Below the pieces are notes generated by a model. The model saw only the letters and a list, made by a program, of their open reading frames with translations. It had not been told where the DNA came from and searched no databases. This document shows, in pieces, positions 23,642 to 32,803 of a stretch of 33,981 nt of DNA (its first letter is position 1; each line of letters begins with the position of its first letter). Source of the stretch: Nanobdellota archaeon (GTDB taxonomy: Archaea > Nanobdellota > Nanobdellia > Woesearchaeales > JACPBV01); NCBI GenBank assembly GCA_018813685.1, contig JAHJAV010000008.1, positions 1 to 33,981 of the forward strand, given 5' to 3'. A program made the translations under genes and the position numbers.

Positions 23642-24658
23642 CTAATAAATCCTAATCCTTCCTTTTTGTATCTCCCACCTGCCGATGCTAGAGGAGCCGC
23701 CCTTTATGATTCCTTCTTTCTTGTATTCATCAATCATTTTTCCTGTTTTCTTTAGCTGCTCAACAAAGTATTTTGCAAGCTTGCTCTCTCTTCTTTCAAT
23801 AGCTTTTGCGAGAGCATTGCTGTAAGACCTGTGATTTTCGCTAAAGAATATTACTGGCATAAAAAAAGACTTCATAAGCAAAGCGTTGAGCAAAATCCTG
23901 CCTACCCTACCATTGCCATCCTGAAATGGATGTATCTGTTCGAACTTCCAATGAAACTTAAGCGATATAATGGGGGTGTATTCCTTTTTCATTCTGCCCT
24001 TAAGCCAAGATATAAGCATATTAATCTCTTCCTTTACTTTCTCTTTGGGTGTTGTTATTGATGCTATTCCGCCTGCGCCTACTACATTATTTGCCGCTTT
24101 GTACTTTCCAGCTATTTCATCATCAATCCCTTTAAACAACAGCATATGGATTTTTCTCAGTGAGGCAGAATTCCATTTCATATCCTTTGAAAAAGCAAAG
24201 TTTATTGCATCCAGTGAGTTTACAATTTCTATGTCTATTTTAGTCCTAGGTTTTTTTCTTTTGTTTATTATTTTTTCAATGTCCCCCCGTGTTACTCTGG
24301 AGCCTTCAGCGCGATTCGAGTTTAAAACGAAAAGGGTGACAAATAAGTCTTTAAATAGCTTGAATTCATTTTCGTTCAATTCATGGTTGATGAAGTGATA
24401 CCAAGCACGAGTGCTTTCAATTCTTTGTATGCCATTCGGAGGAAAATAATCTAATATTTCTTTACCCATTTTTTGGGCAGCTATTTTACCAATCTCCTCG
24501 AAATAGCCTTTTAGCTTTTCTTTCAGCTCTTCCTGAGAAAGAAGCTTCTTTCCTAAGTACCGTGTGAACAGTATCCTTTTTCCTTCTGTAGTTCTGAATG
24601 GGAATTCGAAGTAGTAATACTCTATGCCCTTGATTACCTTTTTTCTTATATATTGCAT
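23642..24658 (-). CDS. Fic-domain AMP-transferase-like protein
   Basis: 338 aa. The Fic motif HPFQDGNGRVGR (residues ~240) is intact, including the catalytic histidine, so it can probably transfer AMP or another nucleotide group to a protein. An SNRAEG in the preceding helix matches the autoinhibitory (S/T)xxxE(G/N) motif. The N-terminal ~90 residues are a family N-domain (FPFRTTEGKRILFTRYLGKK), and the C-terminus is basic. TTTATAAAT 28 bases before the ATG suggests a leaderless start. It lies between the 31-bp repeats, separating the cyclo-ligase from glyA, which suggests later insertion. Target unknown. Confidence 0.92.
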   Translation of the reverse strand: MQYIRKKVIKGIEYYYFEFPFRTTEGKRILFTRYLGKKLLSQEELKEKLKGYFEEIGKIAAQKMGKEILDYFPPNGIQRIESTRAWYHFINHELNENEFKLFKDLFVTLFVLNSNRAEGSRVTRGDIEKIINKRKKPRTKIDIEIVNSLDAINFAFSKDMKWNSASLRKIHMLLFKGIDDEIAGKYKAANNVVGAGGIASITTPKEKVKEEINMLISWLKGRMKKEYTPIISLKFHWKFEQIHPFQDGNGRVGRILLNALLMKSFFMPVIFFSENHRSYSNALAKAIERRESKLAKYFVEQLKKTGKMIDEYKKEGIIKGGSSSIGRWEIQKGRIRIY

Positions 24659-24842
24659 AGAAAACAGTTAGGCGTCAAATCTTTATAAATTTTTCTATTT
24701 TTGTCGGATATTTCAGGGTTTATCGTCTAGATGGTTAACTTATTTTTTGGTAAAAATGGTTGTTTTGGTTAGGCGTAAGAATCCGAGCAGAAGTTAAATA
24801 TAAACCCTTCGATTGAAGATAATACTAATTATCCAAGAGAAG

Positions 24843-24873
24843 AAATACATTTCTATACTTCACTAATCACTTT
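24843..24873. repeat. 31-bp direct repeat B (overlaps the 3' end of the cyclo-ligase gene)
   Basis: Identical to repeat A. It includes the last codons and stop of the 5-formyl-THF cyclo-ligase gene (KVISEV-stop) and ten bases beyond. A gene-end target kept intact by insertion is what site-specific integration often leaves; no integrase gene is present between the repeats. Confidence 0.85.
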
Positions 24874-25383
24874 ATCTAATCCTATATCCCATCTATCTTT
24901 AGGGATAATCTCCATTATCTGCATGTTAAAAGCTAAACCTATCTTTTTTCCTTTGAAATCTTTTAAGAATTTGTCATAATAACCTTTGCCGTAGCCTATT
25001 CTATGGGCGGTTTTGTCAAAGACAACTCCTGGGACAATTACAAGATCAATCTCTTTGCTTTCTATCTTTTGTATGTTTGTTGGCTCTAGAATTTTGTATT
25101 CATTCTTTTTGTTTAAGTCATCTATTCTATCTATTATCGAAGCAATCATCCTGTCTTTTTCAACAACAGGAACGCAGACTGTTTTTTCTTTTAGAGCTTC
25201 TTTTATCATTTCCATTGTGTTTACTTCAGAGCCGAATGAAACATAGAACATTATTACTTTTGATTTTTTGTATTCTTGTGAGCTGAAGAGATTGTTTTTT
25301 ATTATGCTGGATTTCTTTATGATTTCATCCTTGCTTAGTGCGTTTCTTTTTTTCAGTATAACTCTTCTATTTATCTGTTTCAT
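24853..25383 (-). CDS. 5-formyltetrahydrofolate cyclo-ligase (MTHF synthetase)
   Basis: 176 aa from ATG 25383; this ATG is 27 bases from a TTTTATTAATAA box (leaderless), whereas the track ATG at 25392 is only 18 bases away. Converts 5-formyl-THF and ATP to 5,10-methenyl-THF. Signature RIGYGKGYYDKFL and the N-terminal KRNALSKDEI are present. It returns stored folate to the FolD reaction, matching the neighbouring C1 genes. Its last bases form direct repeat B, so the original downstream neighbour was probably glyA. Confidence 0.93.
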   Translation of the reverse strand: MKQINRRVILKKRNALSKDEIIKKSSIIKNNLFSSQEYKKSKVIMFYVSFGSEVNTMEMIKEALKEKTVCVPVVEKDRMIASIIDRIDDLNKKNEYKILEPTNIQKIESKEIDLVIVPGVVFDKTAHRIGYGKGYYDKFLKDFKGKKIGLAFNMQIMEIIPKDRWDIGLDKVISEV

Positions 25384-25474
25384 ATCAACCATAAAGAATT
25401 CCTTATTAATAAAACTATTGAAAAATCTTTAATTTTTCAATCGGTTTAAAATCTTTGATTTTAAAACTTATTGT

Positions 25475-27118
25475 TTAATTGTGGTTTTTAGCGCCATTCC
25501 ATTGGAGCCTGCCTTGTATTGCCTGAGCTATGTTTGTAAGATGGTCTCCTACTTTTTCCATGTTCATAAGGATATCTACAAAGATAAGACCAGACAAATG
25601 TTTACAGATACCTTTGCCTAATCTGTCTACATGATTACATCTGAATTCTATCACCATCCTATTTATTCTTTCTTCTTTGTCCAGTATCACTTTTGCAAGC
25701 TGCTTATCCAGGTCAGGGAATGCCTTTATTGTATCATCCATCATCTCCATTATGACTAAATTAGCTCTCCTAATCTCTTCTACTGCTGTTTTGCTTAAAA
25801 CTATTCCTTCATCAATCTTTCTTTCTGCTATGTTTGTAAGGTTAGTTGCATGGTCTGCTATCCTTTCAATATCATTTATCGAGTGAAACAATGAAGGGAT
25901 CATAGCTGACTCTTTCTCATCCAGCTCTTTTTCTGTTATCTTCTGAACATAATTAGTTATTGATTCCTGCAGCTCATCAACAATATCTTCTCTCATCCAG
26001 ACTTTTTGGACTTTCTTTTTATTGTTTTCATAGAATACATTCATTGCGTTTTCAAGCATCTCTTTTGTGAATTTTAGTGTTCTTAGAATCTCTTTTTTTG
26101 CAGCTTCTATAGCTATGGTCGGAGTTTTTAACAGGTTTTTGTCGAGATATTTTGGGCCTCGTTCTATCACTTGCTCTTTTCCAGGAACTACTTTTTTCAT
26201 GAGCTTTACAAATAAGGGAGTGAACCCAATGAAGATTGCGCCATTGACTACATTAAATATAGTATGGAAGTTTGCAATCTGCCTCATTATATCTGTTGAG
26301 CTGTGTGTGACTGCCAATATATAGATTGGAAACAATAATAATGCAATCATTGTTCCTATCACCTTGAATACTACGTGGACAAACGCTGCTCTCTTTGCTG
26401 AAAGATTTGCGCCTATGCTTGCTAAGACGGCAGTTATGCATGTCCCTATATTTGCTCCAAGGACAAGGGGGATTGCCCCCCTCAAATCCAATAGGCCTAC
26501 GCTTGCCAATGAAAGTATTATTCCAGTGGTAACTGATGAGCTTTGAAGTATGCCTGTCGCTATTGTGCCAACTAGTACGCCTAAAAAAGGATTGTAGCTT
26601 AGCCTGACAAAAGTGTTATGGACTATTGGACTGCTTCCTAATGGCTTTACTCCGCCTGACATTATGCTTAATCCTAAAAATAATATTCCAAATCCGAGTA
26701 TCGATTCACCTAATTGTTTTGTTTTTCTTTTTTTGGCAAATAAGTACATGGATGCGCCGATACCTACAATGGGCAATGCGTAATCAGTGAGTTTGAAAGC
26801 AATTAATTGTGCTGTTATTGTTGTACCTATATCTGCGCCGAGAATTATTGGGATTGATTGAACTAAGTTCATTAGCCCAACATTGACAAAACCGATAACC
26901 ATAACTGTGGTAGCGGAGCTGCTTTGTATTATTGAGGTTACAAATGCTCCAAGTCCTAGCCCTATGAATCTGTTTTTTGTCAAATGGGCTAGAATTTCCC
27001 TCATCTTTTGGCCTGCTACTTTTTGAAGGCCATCTCCCATCATCTTTATTCCGAAGATGAATAGGCCTAATCCGCCAATAATACTAAAAATTAAGCTAAC
27101 TATGTTTAAGTCCCCCAT
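25475..27118 (-). CDS. Na+/phosphate cotransporter (NptA/YjbB-like) with PhoU-like tail
   Basis: 547 aa from ATG 27118, placed about 27 bases from CTTATAAACC (leaderless); the track TTG at 27139 is too near that box. Residues ~10-310 hold two inverted repeats, each with the QSSS motif (IIQSSSATT and ILQSSSVTT) that forms the phosphate site, in about eight to ten membrane segments. Residues ~330-547 form a cytosolic PhoU-like helical region (FHSINDIERIADHATNL and NMEKVGDHLTNIAQ). Imports or exports phosphate with sodium. The PhoU tail invites comparison with the AbrB-PhoU regulator at 1621. Confidence 0.9.
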   Translation of the reverse strand: MGDLNIVSLIFSIIGGLGLFIFGIKMMGDGLQKVAGQKMREILAHLTKNRFIGLGLGAFVTSIIQSSSATTVMVIGFVNVGLMNLVQSIPIILGADIGTTITAQLIAFKLTDYALPIVGIGASMYLFAKKRKTKQLGESILGFGILFLGLSIMSGGVKPLGSSPIVHNTFVRLSYNPFLGVLVGTIATGILQSSSVTTGIILSLASVGLLDLRGAIPLVLGANIGTCITAVLASIGANLSAKRAAFVHVVFKVIGTMIALLLFPIYILAVTHSSTDIMRQIANFHTIFNVVNGAIFIGFTPLFVKLMKKVVPGKEQVIERGPKYLDKNLLKTPTIAIEAAKKEILRTLKFTKEMLENAMNVFYENNKKKVQKVWMREDIVDELQESITNYVQKITEKELDEKESAMIPSLFHSINDIERIADHATNLTNIAERKIDEGIVLSKTAVEEIRRANLVIMEMMDDTIKAFPDLDKQLAKVILDKEERINRMVIEFRCNHVDRLGKGICKHLSGLIFVDILMNMEKVGDHLTNIAQAIQGRLQWNGAKNHN

Positions 27119-27179
27119 AAAATTGATTTTAAGATTCAAGGTTTATAAGATTTATTGTGATTGAATTATTATTTGTTGT

Positions 27180-27322
27180 AATCGTTACGATTTAATGGAT
27201 TAATCGAGGGGCTGAAAAGGCAAAATTTATGCCCTATAGCCTTTCTAGGGGCAAAATTTTATCGAAACAAAAGAAATGCCAAAGGCATTTCTGAGTCTCT
27301 AAAAAAACTAAGTTTTTTTAGA
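27180..27322. repeat. Hairpin array upstream of gyrB
   Basis: Perfect short-loop stems: AATCG-TTA-CGATT (27180-27192), GAAATGCC-AAA-GGCATTTC (27273-27291) and TCTAAAAAAACT-A-AGTTTTTTTAGA (27298-27322). GGCAAAATTT occurs twice between them. This lies in the ~285-base gap between the divergent Na/Pi transporter and gyrB; the gyrB promoter (TTTATAAAGG or TTAAATTAG) follows. Function unknown. Confidence 0.65.
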
Positions 27323-27382
27323 AAGGTTTATAAAGGACTATACTTTCTAAAACTAGGATATCATCTAAAAAATTGTTGTTAA

Positions 27383-29290
<1,908 letters not shown>

Positions 29291-29336
29291 GGAATAAAAT
29301 AAAACAATAAGCAACAAAAAATTAATCTTTGTTGAG

Positions 29337-29412
29337 CCTTTGAAATTGCTTTGTAATTTCAAAAGCATAAAAAATCAGAGATTTTTAGCTTTATTTTTTG
29401 CTTTGCAAAAAA
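29337..29412. repeat. Three consecutive hairpins between gyrB and rps3ae
   Basis: TTTGAAATT-GCTTTGT-AATTTCAAA, AAAAATC-AGA-GATTTTT (29370-29386) and TTTTTTGC-TTT-GCAAAAAA (29394-29412). The middle one shares AATC-AGA-GATT with the interior of the 187-bp repeats. They lie 3' of gyrB and 5' of the rps3ae TATA box TTTTATAAACC, a plausible transcript-end region. Confidence 0.65.
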
Positions 29413-29456
29413 CAAAGTTTTATAAACCAATCTCGTTTCCTCAATTCTAAAATAAA

Positions 29457-30284
29457 ATGGTTGAAGAAAAACAAGAAAAAGCACCAAAATCTGTAAAATC
29501 TTCAAAATTATCTAAGGTGAAGAGAAAGAGATGGGTTACAATAGTTACACCTGCTTCTTTTAACAGCGAATTTCTAGGTGAGATACCTGTTAATGAGCCA
29601 ACATCATTGATTGGAAAGGCTATCACTATTAATCTTATGAACCTTACAAGGGATATAAAGAAACAGAATACTACTCTTAAATTTATTATAAATGATGTTC
29701 AGGGAGATAAAGCAACTACTGAGCTTGTAGGATATACTTTAGTCGCTTCAAGTGTGAGAAGGCTTGTAAGAAGGGGAAAAGAAAGAATCGATATGTCCTT
29801 TATCTGCAAGACCTCTGATGGTAAGAGAGTCAGGATAAAGCCATTGATGATACCTCCTGTCAAATTAAAAAGTTCTGTTTCTGCTTTATTGAAGAAAACA
29901 GCTATAAATTTGGTTGTGCCTTTTGTTTCTAAGACTACTTTTGATAATGTTGTAAGGGAACTTATAGGTGGAAAATTACAGAGAAGCCTTAAAGATGGGC
30001 TTAAGAAAGTTTATCCTATAAGGGTTGTTGACATTTCTGCGTTCTATATCGAGAACAAGGTAAAGAAAGGTAAGGAAACAGTTGTAGAAATAAGTGAAGA
30101 GCCTAAGGAAGAGGAAGAGGTTTTTGAGGAAGAAGTTGAAGAGAGCAAGAAGACTGAGACTGATTCAGAAGAGCCAGTTCAAGAGAAGCCTAAAGATGTA
30201 CAGGAAGAATCTTCTAAAGAGCAATCTGAAGAGATAGAGGCTACTGAAGATTTTGGTGAAGAAGAGCCAGTCAAGAAAGAATAA
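29457..30284 (+). CDS. rps3ae: Ribosomal protein S3Ae (eS1) with extended acidic C-terminus
   Basis: 275 aa. Residues ~20-205 are the conserved archaeal/eukaryotic S3Ae fold of the small subunit (KRKRWVTIVTPASFNSEFLGE, GRKVEVNL-type ITINLMNLTRDIKKQN, SSVRRLVRRGKERID, YPIRVVDISAFY). Residues ~215-275 are an added Glu/Lys-rich acidic tail (EEPKEEEEVFEEEVEE...), absent from typical archaeal homologues of ~200 aa. A TTTTATAAACC box lies about 35 bases upstream. The protein identifies the host as an archaeon. Confidence 0.95.
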   Translation: MVEEKQEKAPKSVKSSKLSKVKRKRWVTIVTPASFNSEFLGEIPVNEPTSLIGKAITINLMNLTRDIKKQNTTLKFIINDVQGDKATTELVGYTLVASSVRRLVRRGKERIDMSFICKTSDGKRVRIKPLMIPPVKLKSSVSALLKKTAINLVVPFVSKTTFDNVVRELIGGKLQRSLKDGLKKVYPIRVVDISAFYIENKVKKGKETVVEISEEPKEEEEVFEEEVEESKKTETDSEEPVQEKPKDVQEESSKEQSEEIEATEDFGEEEPVKKE

Positions 30285-30351
30285 CGAGAAAATTTAAAAT
30301 AAATTCTCATAGTCTAGTAAATTTGCCTCAAACTTTATAAACAAAACCAAA

Positions 30352-30363
30352 GTTTTTAAAGTG
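30352..30363 (+). promoter_or_regulatory. TATA-like box for tRNA-Gln
   Basis: AGTTTTTAAAGT is centred about 29 bases before the mature tRNA 5' end, as expected for archaeal tRNA promoters. A second box, CTTTATAAAC near 30333, is too far for the mature end unless a leader exists. Confidence 0.45.
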
Positions 30364-30386
30364 TGAATTATTTCTCTGTTTTATAC

Positions 30387-30459
30387 AGCCCCATAGTCTA
30401 GTGGTCAAGGATAGGGCCCTCTGGAGGCTCTGACGGCAGTTCGAATCTGCCTGGGGCTA
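30387..30459 (+). tRNA. tRNA-Gln (CTG anticodon)
   Basis: 73 bases. Acceptor AGCCCCA pairs with TGGGGCT with discriminator A; D arm TAGTCTAGTGGTCAAGG; anticodon stem GGGCC/GGCTC with loop CTCTGGA giving CTG at 30421-30423 (reads CAG); T arm GGCAG-TTCGAAT-CTGCC. No variable-loop expansion, no intron, and no encoded CCA, so CCA is added enzymatically as in most archaea. The downstream HTH gene starts 34 bases later. Confidence 0.95.
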
Positions 30460-30493
30460 TTTTATTTAGTTTGTGGTTGGTAGTTAGTAGTTT

Positions 30494-30760
30494 GTGGATT
30501 GGGATTTAATGAGCTATGTAATGAGCAGTAAGCCAAGATTTAGAATTCTCACAGAACTTAGAAAAGGAAATAAGATTCCAACAGAGCTTGCCAAGATTCT
30601 TGATTCTCCAATTAGTCATATCAGTACAACATTAAAAGAACTTGAGATCAAGGAATTAGTTGAGTGTTTGACTTCTGAAAGAAGGAAGAATAAGTTTTTT
30701 AAAATAACTAATAAAGGAGAAGGGGTTTTAGGGGATATTGGGAAAGAGACGAAGAGATGA
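30494..30760 (+). CDS. Winged-helix transcriptional regulator, 88 aa
   Basis: A single winged helix of the ArsR/MarR-like type: SKPRFRILTELRKGNKIPTELAKILDSPISHISTTLKELEIKELVECL, then the wing ERRKNKFFKITNKGEGVL. GTG 30494 is the track start; ATG 30509 (MSYVMSSKPR) is equally possible and matches how related archaeal regulators begin. Its stop overlaps the next ATG (ATGA), tying it to a tiny membrane protein. The 5' part lies in a G/T-rich tract. Target unknown. Confidence 0.8.
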   Translation: MDWDLMSYVMSSKPRFRILTELRKGNKIPTELAKILDSPISHISTTLKELEIKELVECLTSERRKNKFFKITNKGEGVLGDIGKETKR

Positions 30761-30897
30761 ACAAGGAACCTGACTTTTTTCAAAGATATGCTGATAAGTA
30801 TCTCAAAGGAAATAGAAGAATTACTATTGTAGTATTTTGGGGTGCTTTGATATTTCCATTCTTAATGCTAATTCTAACTATCAAATTTCTAATTTGA
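30757..30897 (+). CDS. 46-aa single-pass membrane protein coupled to the HTH gene
   Basis: Too short for the ORF track. MNKEPDFFQRYADKYLKGNR... has a polar N-terminus and one membrane segment, ITIVVFWGALIFPFLMLILTIKFLI. The ATGA overlap with the HTH stop means coupled translation. An HTH with a small membrane partner suggests membrane-linked control of the regulator (inference). No family recognised. Confidence 0.6.
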   Translation: MNKEPDFFQRYADKYLKGNRRITIVVFWGALIFPFLMLILTIKFLI

Positions 30898-31111
30898 ACC
30901 TTCATAAAAACCAAGCGGCTTTACAATGTGCCTTTATTAGTAGCTTGCCGACAAAATCCCAAAATCCGCTACGCTTTCCCATTTTGGAATTTTTCTAGTA
31001 TTACAGAAACACTGAGAAGAGGCACGTGTATAATAATCGGGGGGCTGGGGAATGATTAGTAGTTAGTTAGTGGTGAGTAGTTCTTGGTTGGTTCGTGGTT
31101 TTTAGTGAGAT
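30898..31111. other. Gene-free stretch with an inverted repeat and a G/T-rich tract
   Basis: No convincing ORF. CCAAAAT/ATTTTGG (about 30960-30987) flank CCGCTACGCTTTCCC. From ~31052 to 31105 the plus strand is nearly free of C, built from TTAGT, GGTTG and GTGG words (AGTAGTTAGTTAGTGG), like the tract at 30467-30505 before the HTH gene. Nature unknown. Confidence 0.5.
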
Positions 31112-31218
31112 TTATTTTCTATATAGAAAATAAGCACTTGCCAAATCAAATGGCAAGTGGAAGAGAGGCCTGGTATTGCCAAAATTTTGCTATCTCAGAC
31201 GGTGATTTTCACTTGCCA
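31112..31218. repeat. 22-bp palindrome and CACTTGCCA hairpin upstream of the S23-like gene
   Basis: TTATTTTCTATATAGAAAATAA (31112-31133) is a perfect palindrome. It is followed by CACTTGCCA-AATCAAA-TGGCAAGTG (31135-31159), a 9-bp stem, and a third CACTTGCCA at 31210, next to GTGA-TTT-TCAC. The S23-like gene promoter (AGTATTTAAATAAC, ~31237-31250) comes right after. Confidence 0.65.
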
Positions 31219-31287
31219 CTTGTCACGGACCTGCGTGAAGTATTTAAATAACAACATCTTATTTATCGACGGAAAGAGGTGTTTTTT

Positions 31288-31644
31288 ATGACGCAAGATT
31301 TTAAAAAACTTGAAGTATGGAAGCTGGCACATCAGTTTACATTAGACATCTATAGACTAACAGCTAACTTCCCAAAAGACGAAAGATTTGGAATGACACA
31401 GCAATTTAGAAGAGCATCATCATCAATTGGCGCTAATATCGCAGAAGGGGCTGGTAGAAAGACAAATAAGGACTTTGCTAGGGCTTTATACTTTAGCTCT
31501 GGTTCAATTAAGGAAATAGAGCACTTTCTGTTGTTAGCGAAGGATCTAAACTACATAGATATCTGTAAGTTTAATGCATTTAATCAGCAGTTAGAATCCA
31601 TAGCAAAGATGCTCAACAAGTTCATACAATGCCTGCATAAGTAA
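31288..31644 (+). CDS. S23/IVS-type four-helix-bundle protein
   Basis: 118 aa from ATG 31288; GAGGTGTTTTTTATG places the Shine-Dalgarno six bases before it, and the track GTG lies inside that site. The family signature is clear: KLEVWKLAHQFTLDIYRLT, FPKDERFGMTQQFRRASSSIGANIAEGAGR, and FARALYFSSGSIKEIEHFLLLAK. These proteins were first seen in 23S rRNA intervening sequences and also occur alone; Avd of diversity-generating retroelements shares the fold. No reverse transcriptase or rRNA is present, so the role is open. Flanked on both sides by hairpin-dense DNA. Confidence 0.9.
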   Translation: MTQDFKKLEVWKLAHQFTLDIYRLTANFPKDERFGMTQQFRRASSSIGANIAEGAGRKTNKDFARALYFSSGSIKEIEHFLLLAKDLNYIDICKFNAFNQQLESIAKMLNKFIQCLHK

Positions 31645-32139
31645 TATTCATACATTATGTGAAGGAGGTGATAATAAGATAACTGACTATATTTCGGACG
31701 GAGAAAAAGAGGCGAGATTCGGCTATTTTGGAGTCTATTAGACTTCAGAGTTTGGTCGTAAGAGTTAACTAATTTCCACCCTTTAAAGATTCTATTCACA
31801 TGCCTATGTAAAAAAATTGAGCCGGTTTTTCGTAAGAAAAAATTTGTTCCGAGCGAAAGTCCGTTTGTTTTGGTTTATAAATTACGAAGTAATTTACTAA
31901 ACTAGGAAAAATTCTGAAAGAATTTTTCCGTGAGTGGAACTAAATAATGCTATTTAGATGTAGGCTGGAGGAATGGAATGACCTAAGCCGTTTTATCAAT
32001 AATCCACTTGAAACAAACCGGAGAATGAGCCCTGAAGAAATAGGTGATAATTTTTTCCCAAAGTTGAAAATGTGAGAGTGAGCTTAGCGAACGGATTTTC
32101 AAAAATTATAAATATTACCTATCGGTACTTATATGGAAG
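31645..32139. other. ~495-bp hairpin-dense stretch, possible structured RNA
   Basis: Perfect hairpins in order: TTTTTC-GTAA-GAAAAA (~31825), AAATTAC-GAA-GTAATTT (~31879), GGAAAAATTC-TGAAA-GAATTTTTCC (31904-31928), CTAAATA-ATGC-TATTTAG, and the arms TTGAAAAT/ATTTTCAA near the end. CCGTTTGTTT and AAACAAACCGG could pair at long range. A strong AGGAGGTGAT (31663-31672) has no ATG after it. A 42-codon frame (31947-32075) is present but overlaps these folds. The TATA box for the next gene (ATTATAAATATT) ends the stretch. Confidence 0.5.
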
Positions 32140-32802
32140 ATGAAAATAATTAAAAAATATGACTATAAGCTTACAGAAGGAAGTTTAGATAAAGATATTG
32201 AACAATTTATCTTAGAAGCGAGGAAAGGAGCTTATACGTGGGACTATAAACATGGAATGGAAGGTTTAAGGATAATCAAGCAGTATTTTAAGCTTATTCA
32301 GAAGGAATTTGATGAAAAGAATTTTGAGATTTGCAAGGTTTGTTATAAAAAATTGTTATCTTTATTATTTGAGGAAGGATATAAATACAGTTGTTTTGGT
32401 TATGAAGATATAATTGCTAGAACTAAATTGGACTTTGAAAAGATTATTCAAAATTATTTCTTATGTTTAATTGTTCTCCATAATGTAGAAGATCTATTTA
32501 ACGAGTATCTTGAATACCTGAAGGCAAAACAAGAGTATTATTTTGAGGCAGCTGAAAAAACTATTATGGATACATTAAATGCTGAAGATTTTGCTAAATT
32601 TAAGAATATGCTTTTATTAGAATCCAAAAACATCAAAGAGAAGGATTATTTTATGCATGATATTTTGACCTTTTTGATGGATATTGCTAAGAAAAAAGAG
32701 AAGAATGAAAATGAATTTATTGAATTGGCAAAGAAGTTTGCTCCTATTTTAGGTTATGATGATTTTAAAGAACTAATAAAAGATTATGAAGAGGATAGAT
32801 AA
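32140..32802 (+). CDS. Helical hypothetical protein, 220 aa
   Basis: Mostly amphipathic helix, with several repeat-like helical hairpins (LRIIKQYFKLIQKEFDEKNFEICKVCYKKLLSLL...). Rich in Lys, Glu and aromatic residues; no signal peptide or membrane segment. The helical-solenoid look suggests a protein-binding scaffold, but I do not recognise the family. It is followed one base later by the zinc-ribbon gene at 32804, so the two are an operon. TATA-like ATTATAAATA lies ~30 bases upstream. Confidence 0.65.
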   Translation: MKIIKKYDYKLTEGSLDKDIEQFILEARKGAYTWDYKHGMEGLRIIKQYFKLIQKEFDEKNFEICKVCYKKLLSLLFEEGYKYSCFGYEDIIARTKLDFEKIIQNYFLCLIVLHNVEDLFNEYLEYLKAKQEYYFEAAEKTIMDTLNAEDFAKFKNMLLLESKNIKEKDYFMHDILTFLMDIAKKKEKNENEFIELAKKFAPILGYDDFKELIKDYEEDR

Positions 32803-32803
32803 A

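Noticed and set aside
30308-30402. Partial tRNA duplication as an attachment site
   Set aside because: CATAGTCTAGT occurs at 30308 and within the tRNA-Gln D arm, but only 11 bases match and no integrase or element boundary is seen.
31288-31644. Avd of a diversity-generating retroelement
   Set aside because: The S23-like fold is shared, but no reverse transcriptase, template repeat or variable repeat is visible in the window.
31821-31860. Group II intron domain V
   Set aside because: GAGCCGG followed by a GTAA-loop stem recalls domain V, but the closing CGGTTC strand is missing and there is no intron reverse transcriptase.
31947-32075. 42-codon ORF (MLFRCRLEEWNDLSRF...)
   Set aside because: The composition looks protein-like, but there is no well-placed ribosome site and the frame overlaps hairpins and has nearby in-frame stops upstream. 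Not called as a gene.
31801-32110. RNase P RNA
   Set aside because: GAGCGAAAGTCCG resembles the conserved GAGGAAAGTCC segment, and ACAAACCGG could recall the 3' side of helix P4, but the required GGCTTA-type partner is not in place and the other conserved regions are not found. A covariance search would decide.
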